From the NCBI GenBank assembly GCA_036172665.1, contig CM069872.1, positions 40,410,101 to 40,474,100 on the forward strand: 64,000 nt of DNA, read 5' to 3'. Made by a program: the position numbers and the translations under genes. Below are positions 35,001 through 46,861 of this stretch, piece after piece. Position 1 is the stretch's first letter; every line of letters begins with the position of its first letter. The stretch comes from Prosopocoilus inquinatus (lineage: Eukaryota; Arthropoda; Insecta; Coleoptera; Lucanidae). The notes under the pieces are model-generated. The model ran no database searches, had not been told where the DNA came from, and saw only the letters and a list, made by a program, of their open reading frames with translations.

Positions 35001-35385
35001 TGACGTAATTTAATGGTTACGTAAATATCTTCGGCACACTTTTGTGTAATAATTAAAGATTTCTTGTGGTTCTAAGCCAAGTTTAAGCTAAACAGACTTA
35101 ATTGTCGTTTAACGTTTCTGTAAAGGTCAACGCTGAACCTATCTAAATCTCTTGATTGTTTCAATTGTTTACCGTATTCGATTGAGCCGTTATTCGAATT
35201 CCAATTAGTTAGAATATTTTAAGCCCTCGAGGCATTTACGAGGCAGGTACATTTTGGTGTCTTTGTGCGTCATAAAAGCTCTCCTGAATGAAAGAGTATT
35301 AAAATATCTTCCGGAAGTTTTCAGGTTTTCAGATTATCAGTGCTGATCCACCAAATCAGGGTCGATCCATCGTTTTTTTTTGTTT
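32095..35385. other. No gene recognised; hammerhead-like core at 32598-32625 and GC-richer block 34000-34620
   Basis: CTGATGA (32598-32604), a 17-base spacer able to form a 5-bp stem, and GAAA (32622-32625) are described in findings. At 33999-34605 overlapping 122-, 96- and 124-codon frames occur on both strands in sequence with CCAAT boxes and CpG. That composition could be a promoter or an LTR, but I cannot identify it. Confidence 0.35.
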
Positions 35386-36858
35386 CATATAGCCTTTCAA
35401 AAGTTTTGCATTCCCCTAATATTTCAACTATACTTGAATTTATTTTTTATAAGAGAGCTTTATAAGATTTGGCATGTATTTCTGAGTTCACAAATGTCAA
35501 TATTCTTGATGTTAAGTTTGTACATATTGTGTTACAATAGTAATTCGAACTTTGTAATATTTGTAACTTTTAACTATTAATTATGATTTACTTTAGTGAA
35601 AAACTTCAGAATGCCCAGAAACAGAATTTCTGACTCGAACAGAATGAGAATTGTGACTTTGCAAGAACATGGTCTGTCCCGTCATGAAATCAGTGATGCT
35701 CTTGGTATTGTACGTAGTACTGTTTCGCGCACAATAAAACGGTTTTTAGAAACGGGAAATTCGAAGTGGGTGTCCTCGTGTTACCAATGTTAACCAAGAC
35801 CGGTATTTAGTACAAATAGCAAGTAGAAAGGAATACCTTACAGTACCAGCTGTTTTAAGAGAATTTTAGTTTGCTCATAATGTTAATTTAAGCTCGGTTA
35901 GGGTTAACCGACGTTTAAAAGCTGGTTCAAGATGTAGAAGGTCTCAAAGAGTACCTAGATTAAGTTTGGAACATCGTCGAATACGATTGCAGTGGGCAAC
36001 TGAACAATAAAACTGGGCTCAAAACGACAACGACAACGACAAGTGATGTTCTCTGATGAGAGTTGTTTTGGGTTAGTGAGCGATGATAGGCGCGTTTGTG
36101 TTTGGAGACCTACTGGAATACAGCATCGATTAAGAACGGCTCGAAACACTGTTCACTGTTCAATTTAGAGGTGTCACGATCATGTTTTGGGGGGGAATTA
36201 CGTCCGGAACAAGAACTGATTTAATATGAATACCTCAAACAATGACGAGCCATTTTACATGGACCATGTGTTACGACCTGTGGTGACATTATTTCGAAGT
36301 GCAGTTGGACAAAATTTTATTTTTATGGACGATAATGCTCCATCACATCGAACAAGGGCAGTAGCAGAAATGCTTGAAGGGGAAGGAATTGTTCGCATGG
36401 ATTGCCCTGCTTGTTCTCCTGACATGAACCCTATTGAACATGTCTGGAGCTACATTTATAGACGATTAGCATATCCAGAAAACCATTTTATTACACGAAA
36501 TGAGCTCATCGAAAGGGTTCAAGAAGAATGGAGAATTATGCCTCAAGAAATATTGATAATTTAATATCATCCATGCCAAGAGGGGTACGGGCTTGTATAA
36601 ACAGCAGGGGAAACAGTACGTCATATTAATTTTTTAATTTCAAGAGGTTTTCACTTTTTTTCACTTAATCACAACTTTCTTAATAAGCATTCATAATTTT
36701 TCTGTTAATTTCTTTCAAAATAAATTACAAAAAGTCAAAAATTTTGTGATCTATTGATTTGTAAGATGGTTAAATACAAAATCATTAACGTTAAATATGT
36801 ATTTGCATCATTAGTGTAAAGAAACATAGGGGGTGCAAAACTTTTGAAAGGATGTGTG
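35386..36858 (+). mobile_element. Tc1-like element, decayed, both TIRs visible
   Basis: The left end contains CCTTTCAAAAGTTTTGCA-TCCCCT (from about 35386). The inverted right end reads AGGGGGTGCAAAACTTTTGA and finishes at 36858. A TA follows the right end (36859-36860); the left flank no longer shows TA. Length is about 1.47 kb. The element ends seven bases before the next transposon starts. Confidence 0.85.
35596..36590 (+). pseudogene. Tc1-type DD34E transposase, multiply disrupted
   Basis: The N-terminal paired-like helix-turn-helix is visible at 35611-35772 (ISDSNRMRIVTLQEHGLSRH, then DALGIVRSTVSRTIKRF). A frameshift after GNSK and several stops break the middle, where SDESCFGLVSDDRRV marks the first catalytic D (about 36050). 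The 36226-36564 frame carries FMDDNAPSHRT and SPDMNPIEHVWSYI. Thirty-four residues separate the second D from E, the DD34E signature of Tc1. The C-terminal end near RRGVRACI follows in a shifted frame. Clearly inactive. Confidence 0.9.
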
Positions 36859-36865
36859 TAATATA

Positions 36866-38863
36866 CCGGCTGTTTCAAATTGGGTGTGCACTGAAGGGAT
36901 CTCCTAAACCGTAAGAAATATAAATTCGGTTAAATGGAAGAAAAGTTGCACGAATCAATGCCTAATTCGTATCCATTGAGAGAATGTGTTTTTTCTTATT
37001 TCTTCTTAAGATATTAATGAAAATGTGAAAAAATCGATTTTCTTTTTCTCTCTGTATCTCTTTTATTATACTTAATTTTGAAATTCTGATTTAACTTTCT
37101 ACAGGCACTTTTTGATTCTGCTTTGAACAAGAGTAATAGAATTGAAGTCAAGCGTTTTGTCTTCCCACGACCATCATCAGTTTCGATTTTTAAAATACAA
37201 CTTATGTCTTTTTTATTCTATTCGATAGCATTTTTTCTCCTGATTACAATGATATATCACACTTAATAGTTAATATTAATCTGAAGCTTAAATAATATAG
37301 ATTTTTATGTGAAAATTTTATTTAATACATAATTTCAAATTTTTAGTTCATTTTCTTAGCTATAGTGTAAATTATAATAAACTATTTAAAGTTTTTCTGT
37401 ATCGTTATTTTAATAATGCACTGCACTTACGAAAGTGAATTTTTCCGAAAAATATCTAGTGGTTCTAATATAACTTGCCAGATCAGTATCTCAGCTTCAG
37501 TATAGGAATGAAAAAGCCTAGTTTTTAATTTTGACTGGCATTGTTGGATTAAAAGAAAAAGTGAATACTAATTATACTAAAAATATTTAGATATTACTGA
37601 ATAGTGCCTTCTACAAATACATTGGCAGCTAAAACGAATATTATTGTAATAAATTTGAAAGATACTTTCTACAACAATGTATTCTTTTTTAATTTCTTTA
37701 GCACTCAGTGGCTCTCAACACTTGACTATCTTTATTCTTTTTTAAATATGGTTAAGTTCACTCGTTTTAACCAGTTGAAGTTTGTCATGTTATATCGGAA
37801 CCACCATCCATAATTTAAACTTTATATTTTGGACCTTGAAACAGTGACTAGCATTAAGATAAATAATAAGGAGGAACTAAGAAGGCGAATATTAGATTCT
37901 TACAGAAATGTTTCACGAATTCATGTTCGACACGCTAGACAACACATAGGATTAAGAACGAATCTGTGTCTTGAAAGCAGTGGAGGACATTTCGAGGATT
38001 TACTTTAATTTATTTATTTCACTTTATTTATCTCACAGAGTCATGTTCTTCGTCTATAATTTTTATTCAACTTATTTATTCTGTTCTTGTAATTTAATAT
38101 GTTTATACTGATGTTTATTTGGTTTGTGTTAACCACCTCATATCATTTAGTCAATATTTATTGACTTTTAGTCTTCCGACAACTGAATGTTGTTGCTAAT
38201 ACTTAACAAATAAAAAAAGAGGTTAGGAATGAATTTACTTATTAAGAAAAACATGACGAAACGATATCAGTTTTTTGTCATATTCCAACTTTACTTGAAA
38301 AAAAGGTATTAAGTATTATACTCACTGAAATCAAAAGAAAAAATGCTTTCGACTAGAATAATAAAAAAATAAGAAAAGGAACAAAAAATTTGAAATTATG
38401 TATTAAATAAAATTTTCATATAAAATCTGAATTATTTAAGCTTCAGATTAATATTAACTATTAAGTGTGATATACCATTGTAATCAGGAGAAAAAATGCT
38501 ATCGAATTGAATAATAAAAAGACATAAGTTGTATTTAAAAAATCGAAACTGATGATGGTCGTGGAAAGACGAAACGTTTGACTTAAATTCTGCTACCTCT
38601 GCTCGAAGCAGAATCAAAAAGTGCCTGTAGAAAGTTAAATCAGAATTTTACAATTATGTATAATAAAAAAGATACAGAGAGAAAAAGTAAATCGATTTTC
38701 TCACATTTTTATTAATAACTCAAGAAGAAATGAGAAAAAAATCATTCTCTCAATGAATACGAATTAGGCATTGATTCATGCAACTTTTCTTCCATTTAAC
38801 CGAATTTGTATCTCTTACGGTTTAGGAGATCCCTTCAGTGCACACCCAATTTGAAACAGCCGG
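36866..38863. mobile_element. Long-TIR DNA element (about 480-bp arms) with TATA flanks
   Basis: The arms, about 36866-37345 and 38384-38863, are inverted copies over almost 480 bases with roughly 90 percent identity by eye. They begin CCGGCTGTTTCAAATTGGGT. TATA sits just outside both ends (36862-36865 and 38864-38867), compatible with a TA-type duplication. The 1-kb centre holds a short transposase C-terminus relic (37852-38008). The unit therefore looks like a non-autonomous derivative of a mariner-like element with expanded arms. Confidence 0.88.
37852..38008 (+). pseudogene. Mariner-like transposase C-terminal remnant
   Basis: An open frame without ATG reads NNKEELRRRILDSYRNVSR, then VRHARQHIGLRTNLCLE, and ends GGHFEDLL before TAA at 38006-38008. 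The rhythm, with a final G-x-F-E-x-LL, matches the C-terminus of the transposase at 11883 (GEHFEHLL). No catalytic part remains between the arms. About 52 codons. Confidence 0.7.
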
Positions 38864-38867
38864 TATA

Positions 38868-40797
38868 CAGATTTAGGTTTTCCAAAAGCATTCGAGCAAA
38901 TTAAACACCACATTATTTCAGATGAATTATCTATATTCGGTTTCTTGCCATTCAATTCAGATATCTACTGATCTGCGAACAAGTATTTCGTTCTGAATAA
39001 AGCAATCTCGACGAGTACCTTAGGTTTCCAATCTAGGACCTTTTCTATTTCTAAACTTTATCAACGATCTTACTGATGTTGCATAGTGCGAACGATTAAT
39101 ACTTATATTTCTTTATTGTACAGGGCGTGGTGCCTGACTCGAAACTTTCTTTTGCGAATGAGTATTTACTGTCACATTAAAACTCTGCAAAGAACGTACC
39201 TCGGTTTTTTTTTTATTTTATTTTTTTACAGATAAGTACAGCTAGGCGAAAATTCTTGAAACGCAGTTGATTTACCTCTCATTTCATTGACGCATCAGAC
39301 TCTAGTATCGCGCATAAAATTTGAAGCAATACAGATAAGATACTTATCCGGTCAGAAGATTGCACATTGCTTCCATCCAGATTTCACTTGAAGTATTACA
39401 AGCCAGAAGAGTTTAAGGTGCAATTCAATTTCCTTATAACATGTTCGGTAATAAAGCCCTTGGCTCTTAAGCAAAATTAATTTTGCAGATACTGTTATTC
39501 ATAAATGATTTTCAGTAAGACATATATATATAATATAGAGGCACTAGTTCGCCTTCCTTTTAATTACCTTCCCCTACATTTGCTTCCTTCCTGTTTTACT
39601 ACTCACATGCACATGACTTTTATTATGTGCAGGTACTTTCATGTGTCGTAATTAAATTTGCGCTCGCGCTTATGCTATTGTCGAAATTAATCTTATAAAA
39701 TGACCTCGTGAGGTTTTGGGCATTATCGTGCAGAGACAACAAAGCTTCGTATGCGCATTCAACTTGCATTCCGCAAATTACCTACGTATACCTCATTACG
39801 ACATGCATACATGACTATGTATTGCCAGAGATGCTGCCGCACAATACTAATTAAACGATCCACCTACCAGCATGTAACATGCAAATATCCTCGAGCGGTT
39901 AACCGAATAGTCTTCGTCTCCTCAAGGCAAGTGCGTTTGCATGCCAACGTAATAACGCGACGTTACTATTAAAGTTGTACTCTTCAGAGATCTGAATTGC
40001 ATTGTACATATATTATTAATAAGACGCCAAATCTGGAGCTCCGCGTACGATGCATGCAGTTGAACGAAAGTTTTGACTCAATCAATCACCTGAATTGAAT
40101 TTGTTCGGAACGAAACTCGCGTTTCCCTTATGAATATGACTTTGCGCACACAAATATAATTATACGCAATCCTGTCAAACTTTAAGCGAATTTATATTGT
40201 AGTTTGAATCAAGATGGGGGGAATATATTACAATACATCGACTTTGCCGTAACTTGTTGATTATTATAATTCTAACGAATTTGTCAAGTCGTTCGCTATG
40301 ATAAAACACATTAGTTATCTGCTTTGATCGGTGTTAGTTTAAGATCTTGTAAACTTTATATTGAAATTCGAGGGGAAACTCGCGAGAAGTGCGTTTCCAA
40401 TAAATCCCCGGCGACGCTATCGCGTATTCATCCGCAAGGGCAGGTTATCAATTCCCTTTGTCCGCCCCATAAAGTATTAAGCGAGCGACCTCTTTATGTG
40501 CGTCCTCGCACATCATTAAACTATCCAGCTCATGTGTGACGATATGAAGCTATGTTTAATATGCTTACGCGGTTCTTTAGTAAAAAAAATTGCCCTCCGA
40601 GTCGCTCAGCTACACAAAAAACTTTTTGCTTAATTTGATTTAAAAAATGACAGACTTCCTAAAAATGAATACGTTTTATGTATACAGCCATGCTGTAAGA
40701 TTATATCTATCTGGTAATCATGAAATTTAATGATCTTAGTTTGATTCACTAACCTGTATGTGTTGTAAGAATCCGGATTTTTGTGTATGTACAAGAA
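38868..40797. other. No gene seen
   Basis: The sequence includes a T-rich run near 39210 and a (TA)n at about 39521-39532. Frames at 39751-39972 and 40324-40539 are unrecognised. Confidence 0.4.
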
Positions 40798-41339
40798 GCC
40801 ATTTTTGACTTTGATTTTATTTTATTTTTTTAATCGTCTTTTTCCTTTAATGTTATGGATTAAATTTTTGGTTGTGATGAAGGATTTAAATTGATTGATT
40901 ATTTTAATTTATATTTTAATCAGGTGACAAAATTTGAATTATTGTTAGTTTTATATAATTTTTATTTTGGTCCTATCTTTATCATCATGCTTTATTGTTT
41001 TATTCTTCATTTGAGTTTATTTTAATTAATTTTTAATATAATCATTTATTGGACCTTAGTTTTTTCTTTCAATCAATATAATCTGTTTTGTTTTTACTTT
41101 TGAATTGTCAACTAATCATCTTGTATTTTTGTTTTCTTTTCGGTTTCATTTTATTTATAAAAATTATTTTATTTTACATTTTAATCTCGCCGATTGATGG
41201 CCATTTTTGACTTTGACTTTATCTTATTTTTTAATCGTCTTTTTCCTTTAATGCTATGGATTAAATTTTTGGTTGTGATGAAGGCTTTAACTTGATTGAT
41301 AATTTTAATTTATATTTTAATTTTGATAATCAGGTGATG
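40798..41339. repeat. Direct duplication, about 130-bp unit, 403 bp apart
   Basis: GCCATTTTTGACTTTGA begins at 40798 and again at 41201. The two copies (40798-40926 and 41201-41339) share AATCGTCTTTTTCCTTTAAT and GGTTGTGATGAAGG with about 90 percent identity. Both end near AATCAGGTGA. The intervening 270 bases are not repeated, so either one unit lost most of its length or a 403-bp tandem decayed unevenly. Confidence 0.85.
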
Positions 41340-42370
41340 GTCTTTTTTTCTCTTTTATTCGAGCTGATTCAAATTTATTTAATAGGAGTATTATTTGTAG
41401 GTAAGTCTTACTATTTTTATAAATTATTCAGATAAACCTCCATTAAACAACTCCGTCTCTGCAAAAGACCCCTAGAGATTAATCGACTCCCAGCCGAACA
41501 CTAAAGGTTCATCGACCCTGTTCAAGTCTTTTTTTCTTCTTCTTCTTCAAGGGATTGGTACCGATCCCGTTGGAAACATTTGGTATAAAATATGAAAAAT
41601 CGTATGTTACTCGTAGGATTTAATTAAGCAGAGTTTAAAAAAATTAAATTTGCTTAAAAACAGAAAAGCTTTTGCAGAACAGTATGTGCAAGGAAAATTA
41701 GGCTGTTTTGACTATGCATAAAAGACTTTCATTTGTTTTTCTCACCTTTAATTTTATTTAAGATCTTTCCGATATAAATGTGATCCGGGCCGCTCTTAAA
41801 ATAGCTTTTAATTAATCACAGCTTAAATACTCCATAAGACTTTTCGCAAAATTTATTTTCTAATGTTAGCTTGAATGAAGCTCTCAACAAATGTCAGCTT
41901 TACACATTCTAGAGCGTGGAAAATACAGTAAGGTACAGTACAGATTTGAATTAATGACAATAAATACCTCATATCTTCACAACTATTCGTTTTTGGTGTA
42001 CACTAGTTAGACAATATCATTCAAAATAAAGATGCTAAAAGGGGTGGGAATTCTCGCGTAGTCAGCCGGTACACGAGGAGCTTCAAAACAATGGAATGCT
42101 ACCCAAAAATTAAAATTAAGCTTAACACAATTTTCTAATTATCTGCGACTGCCTCCAGCACCGAATATCCACCATTGCAGGCCCGTACAGTTAGATAATT
42201 TATTTTGAGAATAAACATATACACAGTAATGCAAGCTTTCGCTTTCGGAATCATTTTCAGGTGATTCATGTTTGGAAAAATTCTAAATGCCTTCACAGAA
42301 ATATCATAATCTTTATCCCTAAATGAATCATCACTAAGGGTTGGACATTCCTAGGATATCTGGTAAAAAC
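41340..42370. other. No gene seen
   Basis: There is a short (CTT)n at about 41536-41548. At 42231-42261 the minus strand shows CCTGAAAATGATTCCGAAAG, a possible member of the motif discussed in findings. Confidence 0.4.
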
Positions 42371-42890
42371 CAGTATAAAGATAAACACAGCAGCGGCGTA
42401 TATTTCAACGTCGCCGCTGAACGGCTTTTATGCCCGAGGCATCTCACCCTCGCGCTCATTGCATCAGAAGCAACCGTTCGATGTAAATTACGTGTGTAAC
42501 ATAATTGCCTTTATAGTTTATTTCAAATTAATAATTACGAAAACATTATAATTCTTTAATGTAACATTTAAAAAGACTGGCATAATACATTTAATTCGTA
42601 TCAATTATAGCGCCGTCACTGCAAAAAGAATGCGAGTTCATTTGCGAATGATTCGGTTATGTAAACAAGTTTTTATATCCAGTCGACCAGAACTGTAGTG
42701 TTTACTGCATGCCGCATACTCGTCTTGGGCTTCGACTGGTTTATGGTTTTGTTTTTACAGTGCAGGCGTGTTAAAGATTAGAACTTTTTCCGACTATGAT
42801 CGCTTCAGCATATTAGTAGTTAGTTCCTCGTATATTTAACGAAACATTCCGCCTAGAATGCGCCTAGGCCTAATGATGATGGACGCGCCG
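42371..42890 (+). repeat. Dispersed repeat, about 500 bp, inverted partner at 50895-51353
   Basis: It starts CAGTATAAAGATAAA and contains CAGCAGCGGCG plus CGTCGCCGCTG, a GC-rich hairpin. Further in it shares GACTGGCATAATA, GTCGACCAGAACTGTAGTG and CGACTATGATCG with the partner, at about 80 percent identity. It has no ORF. The element class is unknown. Confidence 0.85.
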
Positions 42891-44498
42891 AAATGCGTTT
42901 GCGTTTGCCTATTAATCAACTACTTATTACATAGTATGTCCTGTGTCTAATAAATTCGAAACAAAGTGATTAGGATAACCATTATTTAATGCATTAGAAC
43001 GGAGTTTCATTTTTCAGACACGAAGAATACATTTACAAGCAAAATGAGGAGCTATATAGGTACACATCAGAGACTGCTGACATATGGCTCTAACTTAACG
43101 ATCCCGAACGTCTGCGAGGAAAATAAAGAGAGAGCGCATGGAGTTTTAAGTAGCACTCGAAGCAGAGAGCGATCTATCAGAATTTCAATTTATCTCTCCT
43201 TAAACAGCGCAAAACGGAGAACGTCAGTGTAACCGAAACACGTGGGGTGATATCACCACATCAGCGGGTGCGCATTTCTCTTTTATCGTGCGCTTGACGT
43301 CCGTCTGTTCGCGATAAAAAAAAAACCACCCTCTCGGTTTTTGTCGGCGTCAATAACAGAAGAAAACACCGATAATGATTAAGTTTCGGCATCTATTACG
43401 TGTCTGTGTCTGAGAGGATGATGAAAACAGCGCCGAGCCTGTTCCACCCACGAACACGATTCTTTTTATTTTTTTCTAATCGATCATTTAAATGACTTCA
43501 TGGATATTACATTGAATTGGAAGATTTCGTGAAACGCAAATGAAAAGCAACATATTAATTGAATGAGTGGTTTTCATATTCAAACAAAAAACCCTCAAAT
43601 TTGTTTACTTTCAAAGCTGTTTACATCAACCCATCACTGGCATCATCATTGTATGAAGCTAACGTCAGAAATGATGCAGAATGAAATTATTTAATGGTAA
43701 TCTAGAGTTGAATTGGTCTTATTTGAATAGATGTGTCAGTGTTATGTTCAAATATAAATTAAAACATGATATGATACGCCTCAATTAATGGTGATTTACG
43801 ATTAAATTAAATGAGAAATAAATAAAAACATCTTTTTCTCTGGAATTGTTCTTGTTAGCTCTTATGAAACAGCTGGCTTTAATTTGGTTTCCAAAGAAAC
43901 AAAACAGATAATCTCTTGGAATCTTTAGAATTTCTGTAAACGTGCAGATGAGGTAAAAAAAAAGGTGACAGGTTAAAAGAAAAACGAATCCTTTTCCCAG
44001 TCTCAATAATGCCGCCTAAAAAGAACAAATAACCACTATATTTGACTTTACAATTTTAAATTTATAAAAATCAGTTGACATGCACTTTTCACCCCTTTTG
44101 TCTTAAATATTTTTTAATAGTCCATGCAAAGCTTTAACTATGAATTTCCTTGTTTGTAGCCTGTTTCCCGAAAATGTAGCTGTCGTTCTCAATTGGGTTT
44201 CATACAGTTTGCTCGACGGCAAAGAAAGAAAGAGAGAAGGGAAGAACGAAGAACTCTTTTCACTACATTTTAAAGGCTTTGTTAGATGCTAAACTTCAAG
44301 CAGGATTCTATTTTTTCGCCAGTCGTGGACGGGTACACTATATTTAAATTAAAATAAAGCTAGAAAATTGACTGATAGGAAATTTTTAGATCTAATAAAA
44401 TCCAATAAAAAACGTTAAATTAAAATCTTCCTGAATTTTGTAAAAAAATAAATAAATTGCACATATTATTGGCAACGTCTTTCACCCAAATTAGAGAC
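42891..44498. other. No gene recognised
   Basis: The 43000-43440 part is somewhat GC-richer and includes a plus frame of 62 codons without any motif. The rest is A+T-rich. Confidence 0.35.
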
Positions 44499-44731
44499 AG
44501 TTGCAAAAGGTGAAAAAAATGAAAAAGTAAGCAATTTAGGGGAAATAAAATTTGGCCGAAAGACTCCTCTATATCTTTTAATGAAACGAAAAGATATGCA
44601 GAGGTCTTTAAAACCTTAAAAACCTAAAGAAAATCATTTTACCTAAAATCCGGTCCTTAGTAATCAAATTCTAATTACGAAATTCCAAAACTCGATATCG
44701 CGCGAATTATAAAACTAGGACGGAGTTTTTG
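44499..44731 (+). repeat. Direct repeat copy 1 (matches 47150-47375)
   Basis: It shares AGTTGCAAAAGGTGAAA, TATCTTTTAATGAAACGAAA, ACCTAAAATCCGGTCCTTAG and GATATCGCGCGAATTAT with the second copy. Because the second copy is embedded in LINE coding sequence, this is probably a scrap of the same decayed LINE family. Confidence 0.85.
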
Positions 44732-44890
44732 GCAATCATTATAATCATTATCGCACAGTCAGTGTTATTTTTTCAAAACTATATCAGAGCACGCGTCTGA
44801 CAAATTTTTGTGTATGTTTGCAAAAAAACGGCATAAATAATCCGTGGAAAATCTCGGAAGTTAATCGATAACACGACTCGCTTCAAGAGA

Positions 44891-45364
44891 CTGTGTTGTC
44901 TTCCATCAACAACGGACGTTGTCAGCGTCGCCCTTTGACTCAACATCTACTACATCGCCACGTGAAGCATCACGCCCATGTCGCCACAGACCTTGCCGTC
45001 ACCTCACCGTTAGCAGAAATCAAGACATCCCAGCACAGCAACCCCGATCGAGGCACCGCTTCAACCCCTAATCGTCCAGATTAATTGAGTACCCCGAGAA
45101 CTCGCCTTCAACAAATCCACGGTGGAAATATCTTAAGGCTACCGAGTTCCTGGAACAACGTCGACGCGCATCCACTTCACACGTCAGCCGCTCCTTCATG
45201 ACACCGTGGAGGACTGTCTGTCTGCCACGAGGACCAAAGGAATTCCCGACCCCCAGAGACTAAATTAATCCTTATCGAATAAAGAAATATATTTTTGTAT
45301 TCGATTATTTAAAGCTCTACCTACGCCCTTAAACCGCAGGTTCAACCACTCGCTTGTTGTAACA
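44891..45364 (+). other. Possible LTR-like segment (low confidence)
   Basis: A GC-rich, C-rich block unlike its flanks. It has a polyadenylation-like CGAATAAAG at about 45277 and ends CTTGTTGTAACA, followed by TGGTGAAAACGCC, which could be a primer-binding site. The upstream boundary is a guess, there is no coding sequence, and the 63-codon frame within is unrecognised. Confidence 0.25.
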
Positions 45365-45879
45365 TGGTGAAAACGCCGCTTAGCGTGACAGTGATTAGTA
45401 TAAGTATACTAACCTGACTGAGCTTTCGTTCTATAAGTTCGCAGATGCAGATATCTCATTTTGTGTTTTCAAATGAGTGATATTTCAGCCTGATTTATAA
45501 ATTACAATTATCTTAATTAAATTAGGTCTATAAAAAAATATGGTTTCTTACATTTCAAACGTACAGGATTATACTTAATTAAAAGCTACGTTTTTGCAGG
45601 TTTTGCAAGAGAATGATCTTAAGGTTTTTCTTGTTTTATCAGTTTTATGAATTTTTTAAATCCTAAGAGATAGTGAGATAGTTGTATTACAAAATTTGAT
45701 TTGATTTGATTTTGGTACGATGATAATTTCATAAATACGACTATCAAGTTGTTGTTTTCTTTTTTGTTCTGAATAAGAATCATACGATATGAAGATAAAT
45801 CATGAACACGTATTCCCATGTACGCTTTTGTTTTAAATTAGTAAATAATTATTTTTTTAAATGTTATATACCCTCATAT
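45365..45879. other. No gene seen
   Basis: A+T-rich, with nothing recognisable. Confidence 0.4.
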
Positions 45880-46003
45880 AAACTAAAATAAAAACGAGAA
45901 AAGAAACTAAAATAAAAACGAGAAAAGAAACTAAAATAAATCGAGAAAAGAAACTAAAATAAAAACGAGAAAAAAAGTAAAATAAAAACGAGAAAAGAAA
46001 CTA
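45880..46003. repeat. Minisatellite, about five 22- to 24-bp units
   Basis: Successive units of AAACTAAAATAAAAACGAGA plus AAAG run across the interval. One unit lacks two bases (TAAATCGAG) and one has AAAAAAAGTAAA. The top strand is almost free of T beyond the TAAAAT core. Confidence 0.92.
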
Positions 46004-46855
46004 TTGAAAAACTTGGGCAAATTTCAAAAAAACTACATTGGAGTGCGGAAAATACACTGTGTCCGCGGATTGGGTTCATAATAGGAAAACTTTTTTTTTT
46101 TGGAGTTTTCGAAGAAATGTTACACTTTATAAAAGGTTTTGCTTGTTTTAAAATCCCTAAAAGTATTATCGGAAACTTAAAATCCCGATTGATAGCTGAG
46201 AACAATTGAAAATTCTGTTTCGATTTTCATAAAATATGTCAAAAATTTTGAGTAAAATCATATTAGCTGGTATTATCAGTTAATGTTTCTTATTTGTGTG
46301 AAAAAACGATTCAAGCAAGAGTGTTAATTCTAGAATGTATTTACTTAATTGAATGCCGGGAAATTTCGAATTGTTTGTCACAAAATCTCAGAAAAGATGT
46401 TTCAAAACAAATTCCAGTGTGAGAAAGTTGATTCAAAAAATTTTATCAAACAAGGTCGGTGTTCAAGAATGAGGAAAGTTTATTGTGAGGACAAAGCTAT
46501 ATACTATTTTGCCAATGACTTCCATACCACCTTTCAATGAAGAACCAACGACTTAAAAAATTATTCCAAGCAGAAACACAAACATTTCTTTAATTGAAAT
46601 TTCAACATTTTTGCTGAATTGTAATTCACGATACAGGCAATATCAGTTGACGTGGTTGTACTAAAAATTTTGAACACAAGTCAAAACAGAATTTTCAATT
46701 TTTTCAGCTATTAATCGCAATTTACGTTCTAAAACACACATTTACATATTTGGAAATTACGCATAACGAGTAGGTAATAACAAAAAAATTCGGAAGTTCT
46801 ACTGAAGAGTTTTTAAGACACTTAATTAACATAACACTGAAAAAAAAACGAAATA
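46004..46855. other. No gene seen
   Basis: Short frames on both strands (45954-46205, 46349-46540) are unrecognised. Confidence 0.35.
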
Positions 46856-46861
46856 CTCACA

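Noticed and set aside
38549..38574. A functional hammerhead ribozyme in the long-TIR element
   Set aside because: The core strings are present, but the first stem II position is mismatched and no cleavage-site strand pairs properly. It is reported only as a motif resemblance.
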